This document shows, piece after piece, positions 1 to 7,900 of a stretch of 16,993 bases of DNA; within the stretch, counting starts at the first letter, position 1; the number at the start of each line of letters is the position of its first letter. The stretch is from GCA-2733415 sp964635575 (lineage in GTDB: Bacteria; Bacteroidota; Bacteroidia; Flavobacteriales; Flavobacteriaceae). A program made the translations under genes and the position numbers. The DNA is taken from NCBI GenBank assembly GCA_964635575.1, contig CAZWNY010000041.1, positions 1-16,993 of the forward strand, written 5' to 3'. The notes beneath the pieces are model-generated. The model ran no database searches. It saw only the letters and a program-made list of their open reading frames with translations, and had not been told where the DNA came from.

Positions 1-186
1 TTTTAATATTTTTTCTTTTCCTAATGTTTTTATAAATTTGGAAATCGTTTTTTTTTCATTTTCATTTAAGGTATAAACTGCAGTATCAAAATACACATTT
101 ACATCTCTGTGTTGCTTATTTTGATGTTGTGAAAAGACTGAAATATTACTTATTAATATCAATAAGTAAAGTAGTTTTAATTTCAT
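1..186 (-). CDS. Exported protein, OmpA-C-like N-terminal fragment (partial, runs off left edge)
   Basis: An open frame starts at an ATG at 186 and stays open for 62 codons to the window edge, so the C-terminus is missing. The start MKLKLLYLLILISNISVFSQ is a clear signal peptide: lysines, a hydrophobic core, then a likely signal peptidase I site after SVFS/Q. The mature part has the pattern VYFDTAVYTLNENEKKTI (about residues 30-47). This resembles the first strand and helix of OmpA-C peptidoglycan-binding domains, where a 'v.F....~L~~~~~~~l' pattern precedes the helix. The start lies 34 bp after the S41 protease stop, so co-transcription with that gene is likely. The signal peptide and open frame are seen directly. 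The OmpA-like assignment is inference from about 30 residues and needs the missing downstream sequence. Confidence 0.6.
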   Translation of the reverse strand, partial: MKLKLLYLLILISNISVFSQHQNKQHRDVNVYFDTAVYTLNENEKKTISKFIKTLGKEKILK

Positions 187-220
187 AATTATGTTATTTA
201 CAAATAAATTAAATGCCTAT

Positions 221-1846
221 TTATTTTAAAATTTGATTGTATTTTTTAGAGTTTAAAATTTCCACTGCTTTTTGTATGCTTTTGTGATGTTGTAAATGAT
301 ATGTATATAAACCTTCTCTATAAAAATAACGTATAATTAGTTTATCGGTTATTAACTTGGTTAATTCTTTTTGATTTATTATTAGTGCATTTTTTTTAGC
401 ATTAGCGACTGTTTTTTGCAGCACACTTAATTCGGCATCTATTTTTATTTCATCTTTTTCTGCTTGGATCTTTAACTTTTCGATTACTTTTTCTGTTTTA
501 CTTTTATACTCAAAACCACTGGTGTATACATATTTTTTAAACGCTTCATAATCTTGCTGTGTAAAATTAAAGTCTGATATTGATGTAATGTTGTGCTGAT
601 AATAATAATCATTACAGTAATTAAATAGTATGTTTTGTTTTACTAGCGCTAAAGTAATATTACTGTATTTGTTTTCCGCAATTTTTACATCAGGGTTTAT
701 TCCTCCACCATCATAAACGGTTCTTCCGTTTCTAGTTTTAAATGCGGTGTGATCTTTTTTATCGGTTCGTACTGCTTTATTGTCGCTATCTCTGTTCCAA
801 TAGTCTAATGCTTGTATGCATCTTCCTGATGGTGTAAAATAACGAGAAATGGTTACTTTTAACTGTGTTCCATAGGTTAGTTTTTTAGTTCGTTGCACTA
901 ATCCTTTACCAAAACTTCTGCTTCCTACAATTACGGCTCTATCTAAGTCTTGCAAAGCACCTGAAACTATTTCACTTGCTGATGCACTTGTACTGTTTAT
1001 AATAACAACCAAAGGTATTTTCAAATCTACAGGTTCTTTTTTAGTAATATATGTTTTGTTGTATTTTTTTACTTTCGATTTTGTGGTTACTATCAATTCG
1101 CCTTTTGGCACAAAAAGGTTTACAATATTAATAGCTTCTCGTAATAAGCCTCCTGGGTTTCCTCTTAGGTCTAATATAATTTGTGTTGCGCCTTCTTCTT
1201 TTAAGCTTAGTAATGCTTCTTTGGTTTGTGTTGTTGTTTTTTTGTTGAATTTTTTTAATACAATATATCCTATTTTATCATCAATCATTTTATAAAACGG
1301 TACGGCATCAATATTAATTTTTTCACGTGTAAGTGTAGTTTTTTTTGTTTTTCCTTGACGTTCATAAATAATTTCTATTGATGAATTTACAACTCCTTTT
1401 AATAAAGATGTAATATTTTCTTTAAACTCAGCAACTTTAATGTTGTCTATTTTAATAATTTCATCTCCTGCTTTTAAACCTGCTTTGTCGGCAGGATAAT
1501 TTTTATAAGGCTCCATAATAAATAGGCGTCCTTTTTTTCTTTTAATAACTGCGCCAATACCACTATATTCGCCAGATTGGTTAATTTTATATGCTTCTAC
1601 GTCTTGTTCATTATAAAAACGGGTGTACGGATCGAGTTGTTTTAACATGTTTTTTATGGCAGAATCCATTAATTCTCCTGGATTAATTTCATCAACATAA
1701 TTCATGTTTAACTCTTTAAAAAGAGTTGTAAATATTTCTATTTGTTTTGCGATTTCAAAAAAATCGGCTTTAAAACTAGATACTGAAATTAATAATACCA
1801 ATGTGGTAATTGGAATTAAAAATTTTTTTCGCAAAAATTTTTTCAT
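221..1846 (-). CDS. S41 family (CtpA/Prc-type) periplasmic serine protease with PDZ domain
   Basis: C-terminal processing peptidase, 541 aa. Residues 1-25 form an N-terminal signal or anchor segment with no lipobox, so the enzyme should act in the periplasm. A PDZ domain covers about residues 88-165 (GEYSGIGAVI, then YPADKAGLKAGDEIIKID). The S41 core follows, with ILDLRGNPGG at 225-233. The Ser-Lys dyad is visible as S289 in STSASASEI and K314 in GSRSFGKGLVQ, 25 residues apart as in E. coli Prc (S430/K455), with Q318 at the usual +4 position. A GGGINPDV motif closes the core. A helical, lysine-rich tail of roughly 150 residues extends beyond it. The gene begins 54 bp after rnpA with no promoter box between them, so it is probably read with rnpA. 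Such proteases trim or degrade envelope proteins; the substrate here is unknown. Confidence 0.93.
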   Translation of the reverse strand: MKKFLRKKFLIPITTLVLLISVSSFKADFFEIAKQIEIFTTLFKELNMNYVDEINPGELMDSAIKNMLKQLDPYTRFYNEQDVEAYKINQSGEYSGIGAVIKRKKGRLFIMEPYKNYPADKAGLKAGDEIIKIDNIKVAEFKENITSLLKGVVNSSIEIIYERQGKTKKTTLTREKINIDAVPFYKMIDDKIGYIVLKKFNKKTTTQTKEALLSLKEEGATQIILDLRGNPGGLLREAINIVNLFVPKGELIVTTKSKVKKYNKTYITKKEPVDLKIPLVVIINSTSASASEIVSGALQDLDRAVIVGSRSFGKGLVQRTKKLTYGTQLKVTISRYFTPSGRCIQALDYWNRDSDNKAVRTDKKDHTAFKTRNGRTVYDGGGINPDVKIAENKYSNITLALVKQNILFNYCNDYYYQHNITSISDFNFTQQDYEAFKKYVYTSGFEYKSKTEKVIEKLKIQAEKDEIKIDAELSVLQKTVANAKKNALIINQKELTKLITDKLIIRYFYREGLYTYHLQHHKSIQKAVEILNSKKYNQILK

Positions 1847-1900
1847 GATTTTTATTCCTTAAAAGGTTTGTTTTTAAAATTAATAGCGTTAAAATACAAC

Positions 1901-2275
1901 TTATTTGTCCGTTATTTTTTCATTTAATTGATGTAATAAAGACGCCATAATTACATTTAAGGCTTCATATTCAGGTTTCTTTTTTCCTAAATACAAAATC
2001 ATACACACATGTTTTTGATGTACATTTTGGTGTGCTATTTTTTTATTTAATCGATATGTTTCTCGCAACAATCGTTTTATTTTATTTCTATCTACCGCAT
2101 GTTTAAAGTTACGTTTAGATACCGAAACTCCTATTTTTAAAAGCACATCATCTTCAAAATTAATTTTTTTATAAATGACTTTTACAGGAAATTCAGATAG
2201 CATTTTCCCGCCATTAAATAACTCTTGTATTAATTTTTTGCTTTTTAATTTTTCTGTGGTTGTATAGGTATTCAT
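1901..2275 (-). CDS. rnpA: Ribonuclease P protein component
   Basis: Protein subunit of RNase P, 124 aa, the usual family length. It binds the catalytic RNA and the 5' leader of precursor tRNAs. The family signature lies at residues 53-75: SKRNFKHAVDRNKIKRLLRE, then TYR. It holds the conserved HAV.RN.IKR..RE core; the classic RNR triplet reads RNK here. The N-terminus (EKLKSKKLIQELFNGGK) is the typical first helix. The protein is strongly basic. In many bacteria rnpA directly follows rpmH, but here an M1 peptidase gene lies 46 bp upstream and the S41 protease 54 bp downstream. No clear promoter box was seen in the short upstream gap, so transcription may come from the M1 gene. Confidence 0.95.
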   Translation of the reverse strand: MNTYTTTEKLKSKKLIQELFNGGKMLSEFPVKVIYKKINFEDDVLLKIGVSVSKRNFKHAVDRNKIKRLLRETYRLNKKIAHQNVHQKHVCMILYLGKKKPEYEALNVIMASLLHQLNEKITDK

Positions 2276-2321
2276 GGTGCTTTTTTATTTCCTTTTATAA
2301 AGAGATAAATTGTTGCGTTTT

Positions 2322-4205
2322 TTAGTTTTTTTTCACAAATACATTGTTGCTTTTATCAATATCTGCCATACGTTTTGCTGGATCAATAGTTACTTTTTTT
2401 ACAGGTTTAGTAACTTTAAAACTATAGGTTGGATATGCCCATGCCCAATTTTTTTCTACACGTTTAATTAATGGATAGTAGGAACTTGTTTTTTGTGCTC
2501 TTGCCATACGTAACGGAATGTACACATACTCTTTTGTTCCGTCTAAATATTCTATTACCACATCTAAAGGCATTGGCATTAAACCAATACGTGCTAATGT
2601 TATTGTGTCATCACTTACCGTTTTTACAGCGTAGTCTATGGTGTTTGTTGTTTGTGTCCAATCTGTTAAATACCAGTCTAGCTCAAAACCTGATATTTTT
2701 TCGGCAACACGGTTAAAATCATTTGGTGTTGGGTGTTTAAACTTCCATTGGTTGTAATATTCTTTTAATATTTTTTCCACAACCTCGTCACCAACAATAT
2801 ATCCTAATTGTGCTAAAAACACTTCTCCTTTATTGTATGCTGCAATTCCGTATGCCATATTTAAGTGAAAACGATCGGAATGTGTACTTTGTGGTTGTTC
2901 TTTACCTGAGGTTGCTAAATATTGATAACCTTTGTATGCGCCATAAAACGGATTTACTTTCTTCTTATTCATAACTTCGTTTATTGCTAAGTTTGAAATA
3001 TAGCTTGTCATTCCTTCGTCCATCCATTCGTGTTTGCTCTCATTAGTTGCTAATGCGTGTTGAAACCAAGCGTGTGCCAATTCATGTGAAGTAACACCAA
3101 TTAAGCTACCTAATTTACGATGTCCTGTAATTAATGTACACATGGCATATTCCATTCCACCATCACCACCTTGTATTACGGAGTATTGTTTCCAAGGATA
3201 TGGACCTATATTTTTATTAAAAAAATGTAGTAGTTTTACTGTTTTTTCTTGAAGAGTTTTCCAATTTTTTTGATTTACATCTTTTTTATATAAAAAATGT
3301 AGTTGTACACCGTTTTCTCCCTTTACGATATCATGAATATAATCTTTATCTGCTGCCCATGTAAAATCATGTACCATTGGTGCGTTAAAATGCCATGTAA
3401 TTTTATTTCCTTTAGGTCTTTTTATAGTTCCTGTTTCGTAGCCATAACCTACTTGATTTGGATTCTGGATATATCCTGATCCTCCTAAAATATACGCTTT
3501 ATCAATTGTTATTTTTACATCAAAGTTTCCCCAAACGCCATGAAATTCACGAGCAATATATGGGTCTGCATGCCAGCCTTCAAAATCATATTCTGCCATT
3601 TTTGGATACCATTGTGTCATCGATAATGCAACACCTTCTTTGTTATTTCTCCCTGAACGGCGAATTTGTTTTGGTACTTGTCCTAAAAAATCCATTTTTA
3701 AAACTGTTGATGTTCCTGATTTTATAGGTTTTTTTAAAGTAACTTCTAATATTGTTCCAACCACTTTATAATGTACGGGTTCACCATTTTGTGTTAAGCT
3801 ATTTATTTTTATAAAACCGATTTCATTTGGTTTTAATTTTGCAATTCTACTTTCGTAAACAGGTTTTTCTTTTGTACCAATGTTTGGTGACATTCTAGTG
3901 TCTGGGTCTGCAATAGCTTGTAAGTTTGCATCCATTTCGCTATTGGGTTGAAATGCGTTAAAATACAAATGATAATATACTTTATGTAAATCGTCTGGAG
4001 AGTTGTTTGTATATGTCAAACTTTGCTTTCCGGTATATTGATAGTTCTCTACATTCATATCAATATCCATTTTATAATCTACATGTTGTTGCCAATAGAT
4101 AGGTGTTGATTTTGAAGTTAATGTATTGCTATTACTCAAGTTTTTTGTTGTTTTACAAGATGAGAAAGCAATAATTATTAAACTGAATAGAAGTGTTTTT
4201 TTCAT
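2322..4205 (-). CDS. M1 family metallopeptidase, lipoprotein
   Basis: Zinc aminopeptidase-like protein of 627 aa from the preferred start. The frame is open 14 codons further up, but the ATG at 4205 begins a standard lipoprotein signal (MKKTLLFSLIIIAFSSC, lipidated Cys17). The upstream extension would also run into a hairpin terminator, so the shorter start is chosen. With this numbering, HELAH lies at 374-378 and the third zinc ligand E397 follows 18 residues later, the HExxH-x18-E pattern of M1. GGMEY at 349-353 takes the place of GxMEN. Y457 in YNKGEVFL matches the transition-state tyrosine of leukotriene A4 hydrolase-type enzymes. The protein is probably anchored in the outer membrane or faces the periplasm, and would trim peptides there. 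rnpA follows 46 bp downstream. Confidence 0.93.
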   Translation of the reverse strand: MKKTLLFSLIIIAFSSCKTTKNLSNSNTLTSKSTPIYWQQHVDYKMDIDMNVENYQYTGKQSLTYTNNSPDDLHKVYYHLYFNAFQPNSEMDANLQAIADPDTRMSPNIGTKEKPVYESRIAKLKPNEIGFIKINSLTQNGEPVHYKVVGTILEVTLKKPIKSGTSTVLKMDFLGQVPKQIRRSGRNNKEGVALSMTQWYPKMAEYDFEGWHADPYIAREFHGVWGNFDVKITIDKAYILGGSGYIQNPNQVGYGYETGTIKRPKGNKITWHFNAPMVHDFTWAADKDYIHDIVKGENGVQLHFLYKKDVNQKNWKTLQEKTVKLLHFFNKNIGPYPWKQYSVIQGGDGGMEYAMCTLITGHRKLGSLIGVTSHELAHAWFQHALATNESKHEWMDEGMTSYISNLAINEVMNKKKVNPFYGAYKGYQYLATSGKEQPQSTHSDRFHLNMAYGIAAYNKGEVFLAQLGYIVGDEVVEKILKEYYNQWKFKHPTPNDFNRVAEKISGFELDWYLTDWTQTTNTIDYAVKTVSDDTITLARIGLMPMPLDVVIEYLDGTKEYVYIPLRMARAQKTSSYYPLIKRVEKNWAWAYPTYSFKVTKPVKKVTIDPAKRMADIDKSNNVFVKKN

Positions 4206-4234
4206 TAGGATGATATTTAAGCTACTAAAATATA

Positions 4235-4264
4235 AAAACCTCAGCACTTAATTACTGAGGTTTT
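4235..4264 (-). terminator. Hairpin terminator downstream of the S8 protease gene
   Basis: A perfect 10-bp inverted repeat, aaaacctcag / ctgaggtttt, encloses a 10-nt loop (4245-4254). Read on the minus strand, the stem ends in TTTT and continues as TATATTTT, a Rho-independent terminator shape. It lies about 110 nt after the S8 stop and only 29 nt before the M1 ATG. It could end the S8 transcript, or attenuate read-through into M1. Confidence 0.7.
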
Positions 4265-4373
4265 AGTTTTATTGTAATCTTTTTTATTTACGAACCTTTT
4301 ACATTTGTAATTTATTTAAATTTTTTAATGTATCTGTGGTTTTTAAACAACGTTAAAAGAGGTTGAAAAAAAG

Positions 4374-5990
4374 TTATTTCGACATTCTTTCTGCCATTAT
4401 TAATGCATTGTAAGCATTTACAATTTTACCTGATACAGATACTTGGTTTAATGTTTTTACATTTCCAGCATCGCCACCTAATACAACCTTTGTTTTTATT
4501 GGTAAACCTGAATCCATTAAAATACGTTTTACTTGCGCTGCTGATAGTTTTGGGTAGTAGGAACGGATTAACGCTGCTACACCTGCTACATTTGGAGCTG
4601 CCATTGATGTGCCTTGTAAGTGTTTGTATTTATTGTGTGGTACTGGTGCATATATTTTAACTCCAGGAGCAAAAACATCTACATTTATTTTACCATAATT
4701 AGAGAAATCAGCAACTAGTTGATCTCCATATTTATAATTTAATGCGCCAACAGTTAAGAAGTTATCTGATACTTCAGTACCATTGTTTACTTGATCATTA
4801 GGATAAATGTTTTTTGTATCTAAATCTTGTGCACTGTTACCTGCTGCATTTACAATTAAAACATCGTGCTTTGCGGCATATTTAATTGCATCATAAACCC
4901 ATTTTGCATGTGTTGCATATGATTTTCCGAAACTCGTATTAATTATTTTTGCTCCATTGTCTACTGCGTAATAAAAAGATAATGCAATATCTTTGTCATA
5001 CTCATCACCGTTAGGTACGGCTCTAATAGTCATAATTTCTACATTATTTGCGATGCCATTTGTTCCTTTATTATTGTTGCGCTCAGCAGCAATAATACCT
5101 GCTACGTGCGTACCGTGCAATGCTTCATCTTTATCTGGACCCCAAAGGTTATTGTCTCCATAATATTTATCAGTAAGGTCATTAAGGTTGTCTTTTAAAA
5201 CACCTCTAAAATCTTTAGTCATGTTTAAGTGACTGTTTAAAGTACTTGTAAAATGATCTACTGCTCCTTTTAATCGTTCAACAAAAGAAGATAATGAATC
5301 AAAACCGTTACCGTAGGCAAATTGTGCTACACCAATAGCTTCTTTTAAAGTTTCATTTGGGGTTTTTATTGCTGTTACTTCTTCTTTTGTATAGTCTTTT
5401 TTACCAAAATGTTTGATTAAAGTTTCGTTTGCAGTGTTTAACTTCTGCATCATTACTTCATACTTTGTTTTATTATCTACTGCCTCTTTATATTCCTTGT
5501 CATATTGTTTTTGAGCTTTTGCAACTGTTGCTGCATCTGCTAAACTTGGGTTTCTTAAAATACGTACAAACTCTAAGTTTTCATCGGTAATGTTTCCTAA
5601 AAAATTCCATCCGTGTACATCGTCAATATATCCGTTACCGTCATCATCTTTACCGTTGTTTGGTTTTTCTTTTTTATTTGTCCACAATACATTTTTTAAG
5701 TCTTCGTGCTCAATATCAATTCCAGAATCTACAACGGCTACAATTACTGTTTTTCCTTTTTTTCCTTTTAAAAGCTGATATGCTTTATTAACACTCATGC
5801 CAGGAATAGTGTCTTTTACCAAGTCTAAATGACTCCATGAATTTAGTTCTGCTTCTGAAAGTTTTGCTTCTTTAATTGGTGTGTTATCAATATTTGCAAT
5901 TGGTGTTGATATTACATTTGATGCACCTCCACAACTCGCTAAAATTAAAGCAGTAGTTGTTGATAAAAACAATGGTTTTAATAATTTCAT
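4374..5990 (-). CDS. S8 family subtilisin-like serine protease, lipoprotein
   Basis: Subtilase of 538 aa. The N-terminus MKLLKPLFLSTTTALILASC is a lipoprotein signal with lipobox LASC, giving lipidated Cys20. The catalytic triad is complete: D88 in VAVVDSGID, H292 in HGTHVAGI and S462 in GTSMAAPNVAG. The oxyanion asparagine is N385 in NAAGN. A glycine/aspartate-rich stretch, DDDGNGYIDDVHGWNF at 115-130, resembles the loop found in Bacteroidetes subtilases. The Asp and His motifs are about 200 residues apart. This reflects a lysine/glutamate-rich helical insert at about 140-280 absent from compact subtilisins. No large propeptide is evident between Cys20 and the core (about residue 60). The gene follows nrdA by 123 bp with its own promoter-like box, so it is probably a separate unit. 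The likely role is turnover of envelope or surface proteins; the substrate is unknown. Confidence 0.93.
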   Translation of the reverse strand: MKLLKPLFLSTTTALILASCGGASNVISTPIANIDNTPIKEAKLSEAELNSWSHLDLVKDTIPGMSVNKAYQLLKGKKGKTVIVAVVDSGIDIEHEDLKNVLWTNKKEKPNNGKDDDGNGYIDDVHGWNFLGNITDENLEFVRILRNPSLADAATVAKAQKQYDKEYKEAVDNKTKYEVMMQKLNTANETLIKHFGKKDYTKEEVTAIKTPNETLKEAIGVAQFAYGNGFDSLSSFVERLKGAVDHFTSTLNSHLNMTKDFRGVLKDNLNDLTDKYYGDNNLWGPDKDEALHGTHVAGIIAAERNNNKGTNGIANNVEIMTIRAVPNGDEYDKDIALSFYYAVDNGAKIINTSFGKSYATHAKWVYDAIKYAAKHDVLIVNAAGNSAQDLDTKNIYPNDQVNNGTEVSDNFLTVGALNYKYGDQLVADFSNYGKINVDVFAPGVKIYAPVPHNKYKHLQGTSMAAPNVAGVAALIRSYYPKLSAAQVKRILMDSGLPIKTKVVLGGDAGNVKTLNQVSVSGKIVNAYNALIMAERMSK

Positions 5991-6051
5991 AATGGTTTAT
6001 TTATTTTAATAATTTTTTGTGTTTTGTGTTTTTAAGTAAAAAACCCGTTCA

Positions 6052-6059
6052 CAAATATA
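6052..6059 (-). promoter_or_regulatory. -7 promoter box for the S8 protease gene
   Basis: The minus strand reads TATATTTG, a full match to the Bacteroidetes -7 element TAnnTTTG, about 60 nt before the S8 start. No TTG was found at the usual -33 distance, so the promoter is only partly supported. Confidence 0.45.
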
Positions 6060-6094
6060 AGAGTTATAATTATTCTAATCCCTAATTTAATCTT

Positions 6095-6117
6095 GTAATA
6101 TGTAATTTTACAATTAC
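6095..6117. repeat. AT-only inverted repeat across the nrdA stop codon
   Basis: GTAAT-A-TGTAA, a TT centre, then TTACA-ATTAC form a near-perfect dyad with one bulged A. It overlaps the nrdA stop. With almost no G/C it is a weak hairpin. It may mark the 3' end of the nrd transcript, but no U-tract follows, so a terminator role is not claimed. Confidence 0.35.
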
Positions 6118-7898
6118 CCTTCACAGCTAGCACATTCTTTTTTTTGTTTAAATTTTTGAGCAGCGTTCATACTATGTTGATAGTACATTGATTTTATACC
6201 TAAACTCCAAGCAGTCATGTATAAATTATTTACTTCTTTTGTTGGCATATTTGGATGAATCATTAAATTAATTGATTGTCCTTGGTCGATATGGTTTTGA
6301 CGGTTTGCTGCTTGATAAATAACCACCATTTGATCTATTTCTGGATAGGTTTTAAATACGTTTTTTTCAGCGTCTGAAAGAAAATCTAAGTGTTGTACCG
6401 ACCCGTCATAATCACGAATGCTTTTCCAGATTTCACTTGTGTTTTTCCCTTTTTTTTCTAATAATGTTACTAAAAACGGATTTTTAATTGTTGTTTTAAT
6501 TTTTGCAATATCTTTTACATAACTGTTTGACCAAATTGGCTCGATTCCTTGTGATACTTGACCTAAAATAAATGCTGATGAAGTTGTTGGTGCTACTGCG
6601 TTTAAAGTTGAGTTTCGGCGACCATATCCTTTTAAAACATCTGGTTCTCCAAATAAATTAGCCAATTCTTTAGATGCTTTATATGATTTTTCTTTAATTA
6701 CTTTAAAAATTTCTGAATTTAAATTAAATGCTGCTGTACTATCAAATGCGTGCATTTTAGATTGTAATAAAGAGTGCCAACCCAATGCTCCTAAACCTAA
6801 AGCTCTGTTTTCTTTTGCAAAATTATACGCCTTTTCCATAAAGTTGAAGGTTAGTTTATCATCTCTATCTGTAGCATCTCTGTAGGCTTCTAATTTAGTG
6901 ATAAATTCTTCCATTACGGCATCTAAAAAATAGACTAAAGTTTCTACGGCGTCTGTATCTTTCCATTTATCGTAATGTAATAAATTAATTGAAGATAAGC
7001 AACACACAAAAGACCAGTTGTCATTAGATGGTAGCATAATTTCTGTACACAAATTACTGGCATAAATTTCGTGATTTTTATCTTTATATACGTCTACTGT
7101 TTTGTTGTTCACATTGTCTCTAAACAAAATATATGGGTAACCAACTTCCGATCGGGATTGTAATACTTTTGCCCAAATGGTACGTTTCTTTATATCGCCA
7201 TCTTTCATTTCTTGCATCCATTTATCGCTTACGGTAACTCCGTGTGTAAGTTCTTGTATTGGGTTTCCTTCCGATCCTATTTCTAAAAACTCCATTACAT
7301 CAGGATGGTCAATAGGTAAATATGGTGCAAAACGACCTCTACGAACTGACCCTTGGCTTACTACATCTACCATTTTTTCAAACAACTGCATAATATGTAC
7401 TGCTCCAGATGATTGTCCGTTGTTTTTAACAGGCGCTCCTCGATGTCGTAATTTACCAAAATAACCTGATGTTCCTCCACCTAATTTTGACATCATACCA
7501 ACTTCCGATTGTGTGAACAAAATATCACCCATATCATCTGCAATATGCGATCCAAAACAACTAATTGGCAAGCCTCTTTTTTTTCCAAAATTTGACCAAA
7601 CTGGTGATGCTAAAGAGTAATATCCTTCTGACATATAACCGTAAAATTTATCGGCAAAACCATCAATTTTTAAAATTCGTTCGGCATTTTCGGCAATAGC
7701 TCTAATGCGTCCTTCTGGGGTAATGTCATCTGTTAAGTATCCTGAGGCTAAAAATTTACGACTATTTTCTGTTAACCATTTAATTTTTGGTTGGTTTTCT
7801 TTTTGTTCTAATTTTAAGGCAAGTTTACGTGCTTGTATCAATTTTTCTTGTTCTGATACTGTTTGTTGTGTTGTGTTGGTTGCTGTTGTTTTTTTCAT
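6114..7898 (-). CDS. nrdA: Ribonucleoside-diphosphate reductase, alpha (catalytic) subunit, class I, without ATP-cone
   Basis: Large subunit that reduces NDPs to dNDPs, 594 aa. By comparison with E. coli NrdA the key residues are present: C114 (PISCFG) and C299 (FVCCLSS) as the redox pair, N282-C284-E286 (NLCTE) as the active-site triad with C284 as the thiyl position, Y572-Y573 for radical transfer, and the C-terminal shuttle cysteines C589 and C592 (ECASCEG). E. coli-type NrdA is about 760 aa and begins with an ATP-cone. Here the N-terminus goes directly into the core (about residue 40 on) and has no cone. The cone sits on the partner NrdB instead. The start lies 2 bp after the nrdB stop, so the two are almost certainly translated from one mRNA. 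The protein acts in the cytosol as part of an alpha/beta holoenzyme. Confidence 0.96.
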   Translation of the reverse strand: MKKTTATNTTQQTVSEQEKLIQARKLALKLEQKENQPKIKWLTENSRKFLASGYLTDDITPEGRIRAIAENAERILKIDGFADKFYGYMSEGYYSLASPVWSNFGKKRGLPISCFGSHIADDMGDILFTQSEVGMMSKLGGGTSGYFGKLRHRGAPVKNNGQSSGAVHIMQLFEKMVDVVSQGSVRRGRFAPYLPIDHPDVMEFLEIGSEGNPIQELTHGVTVSDKWMQEMKDGDIKKRTIWAKVLQSRSEVGYPYILFRDNVNNKTVDVYKDKNHEIYASNLCTEIMLPSNDNWSFVCCLSSINLLHYDKWKDTDAVETLVYFLDAVMEEFITKLEAYRDATDRDDKLTFNFMEKAYNFAKENRALGLGALGWHSLLQSKMHAFDSTAAFNLNSEIFKVIKEKSYKASKELANLFGEPDVLKGYGRRNSTLNAVAPTTSSAFILGQVSQGIEPIWSNSYVKDIAKIKTTIKNPFLVTLLEKKGKNTSEIWKSIRDYDGSVQHLDFLSDAEKNVFKTYPEIDQMVVIYQAANRQNHIDQGQSINLMIHPNMPTKEVNNLYMTAWSLGIKSMYYQHSMNAAQKFKQKKECASCEG

Positions 7899-7900
7899 TT

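Noticed and set aside
4206..4247. Fourteen-codon N-terminal extension of the M1 protein
   Set aside because: It would hide the lipoprotein signal and reads through part of a terminator hairpin; the internal ATG at 4205 is the better start.
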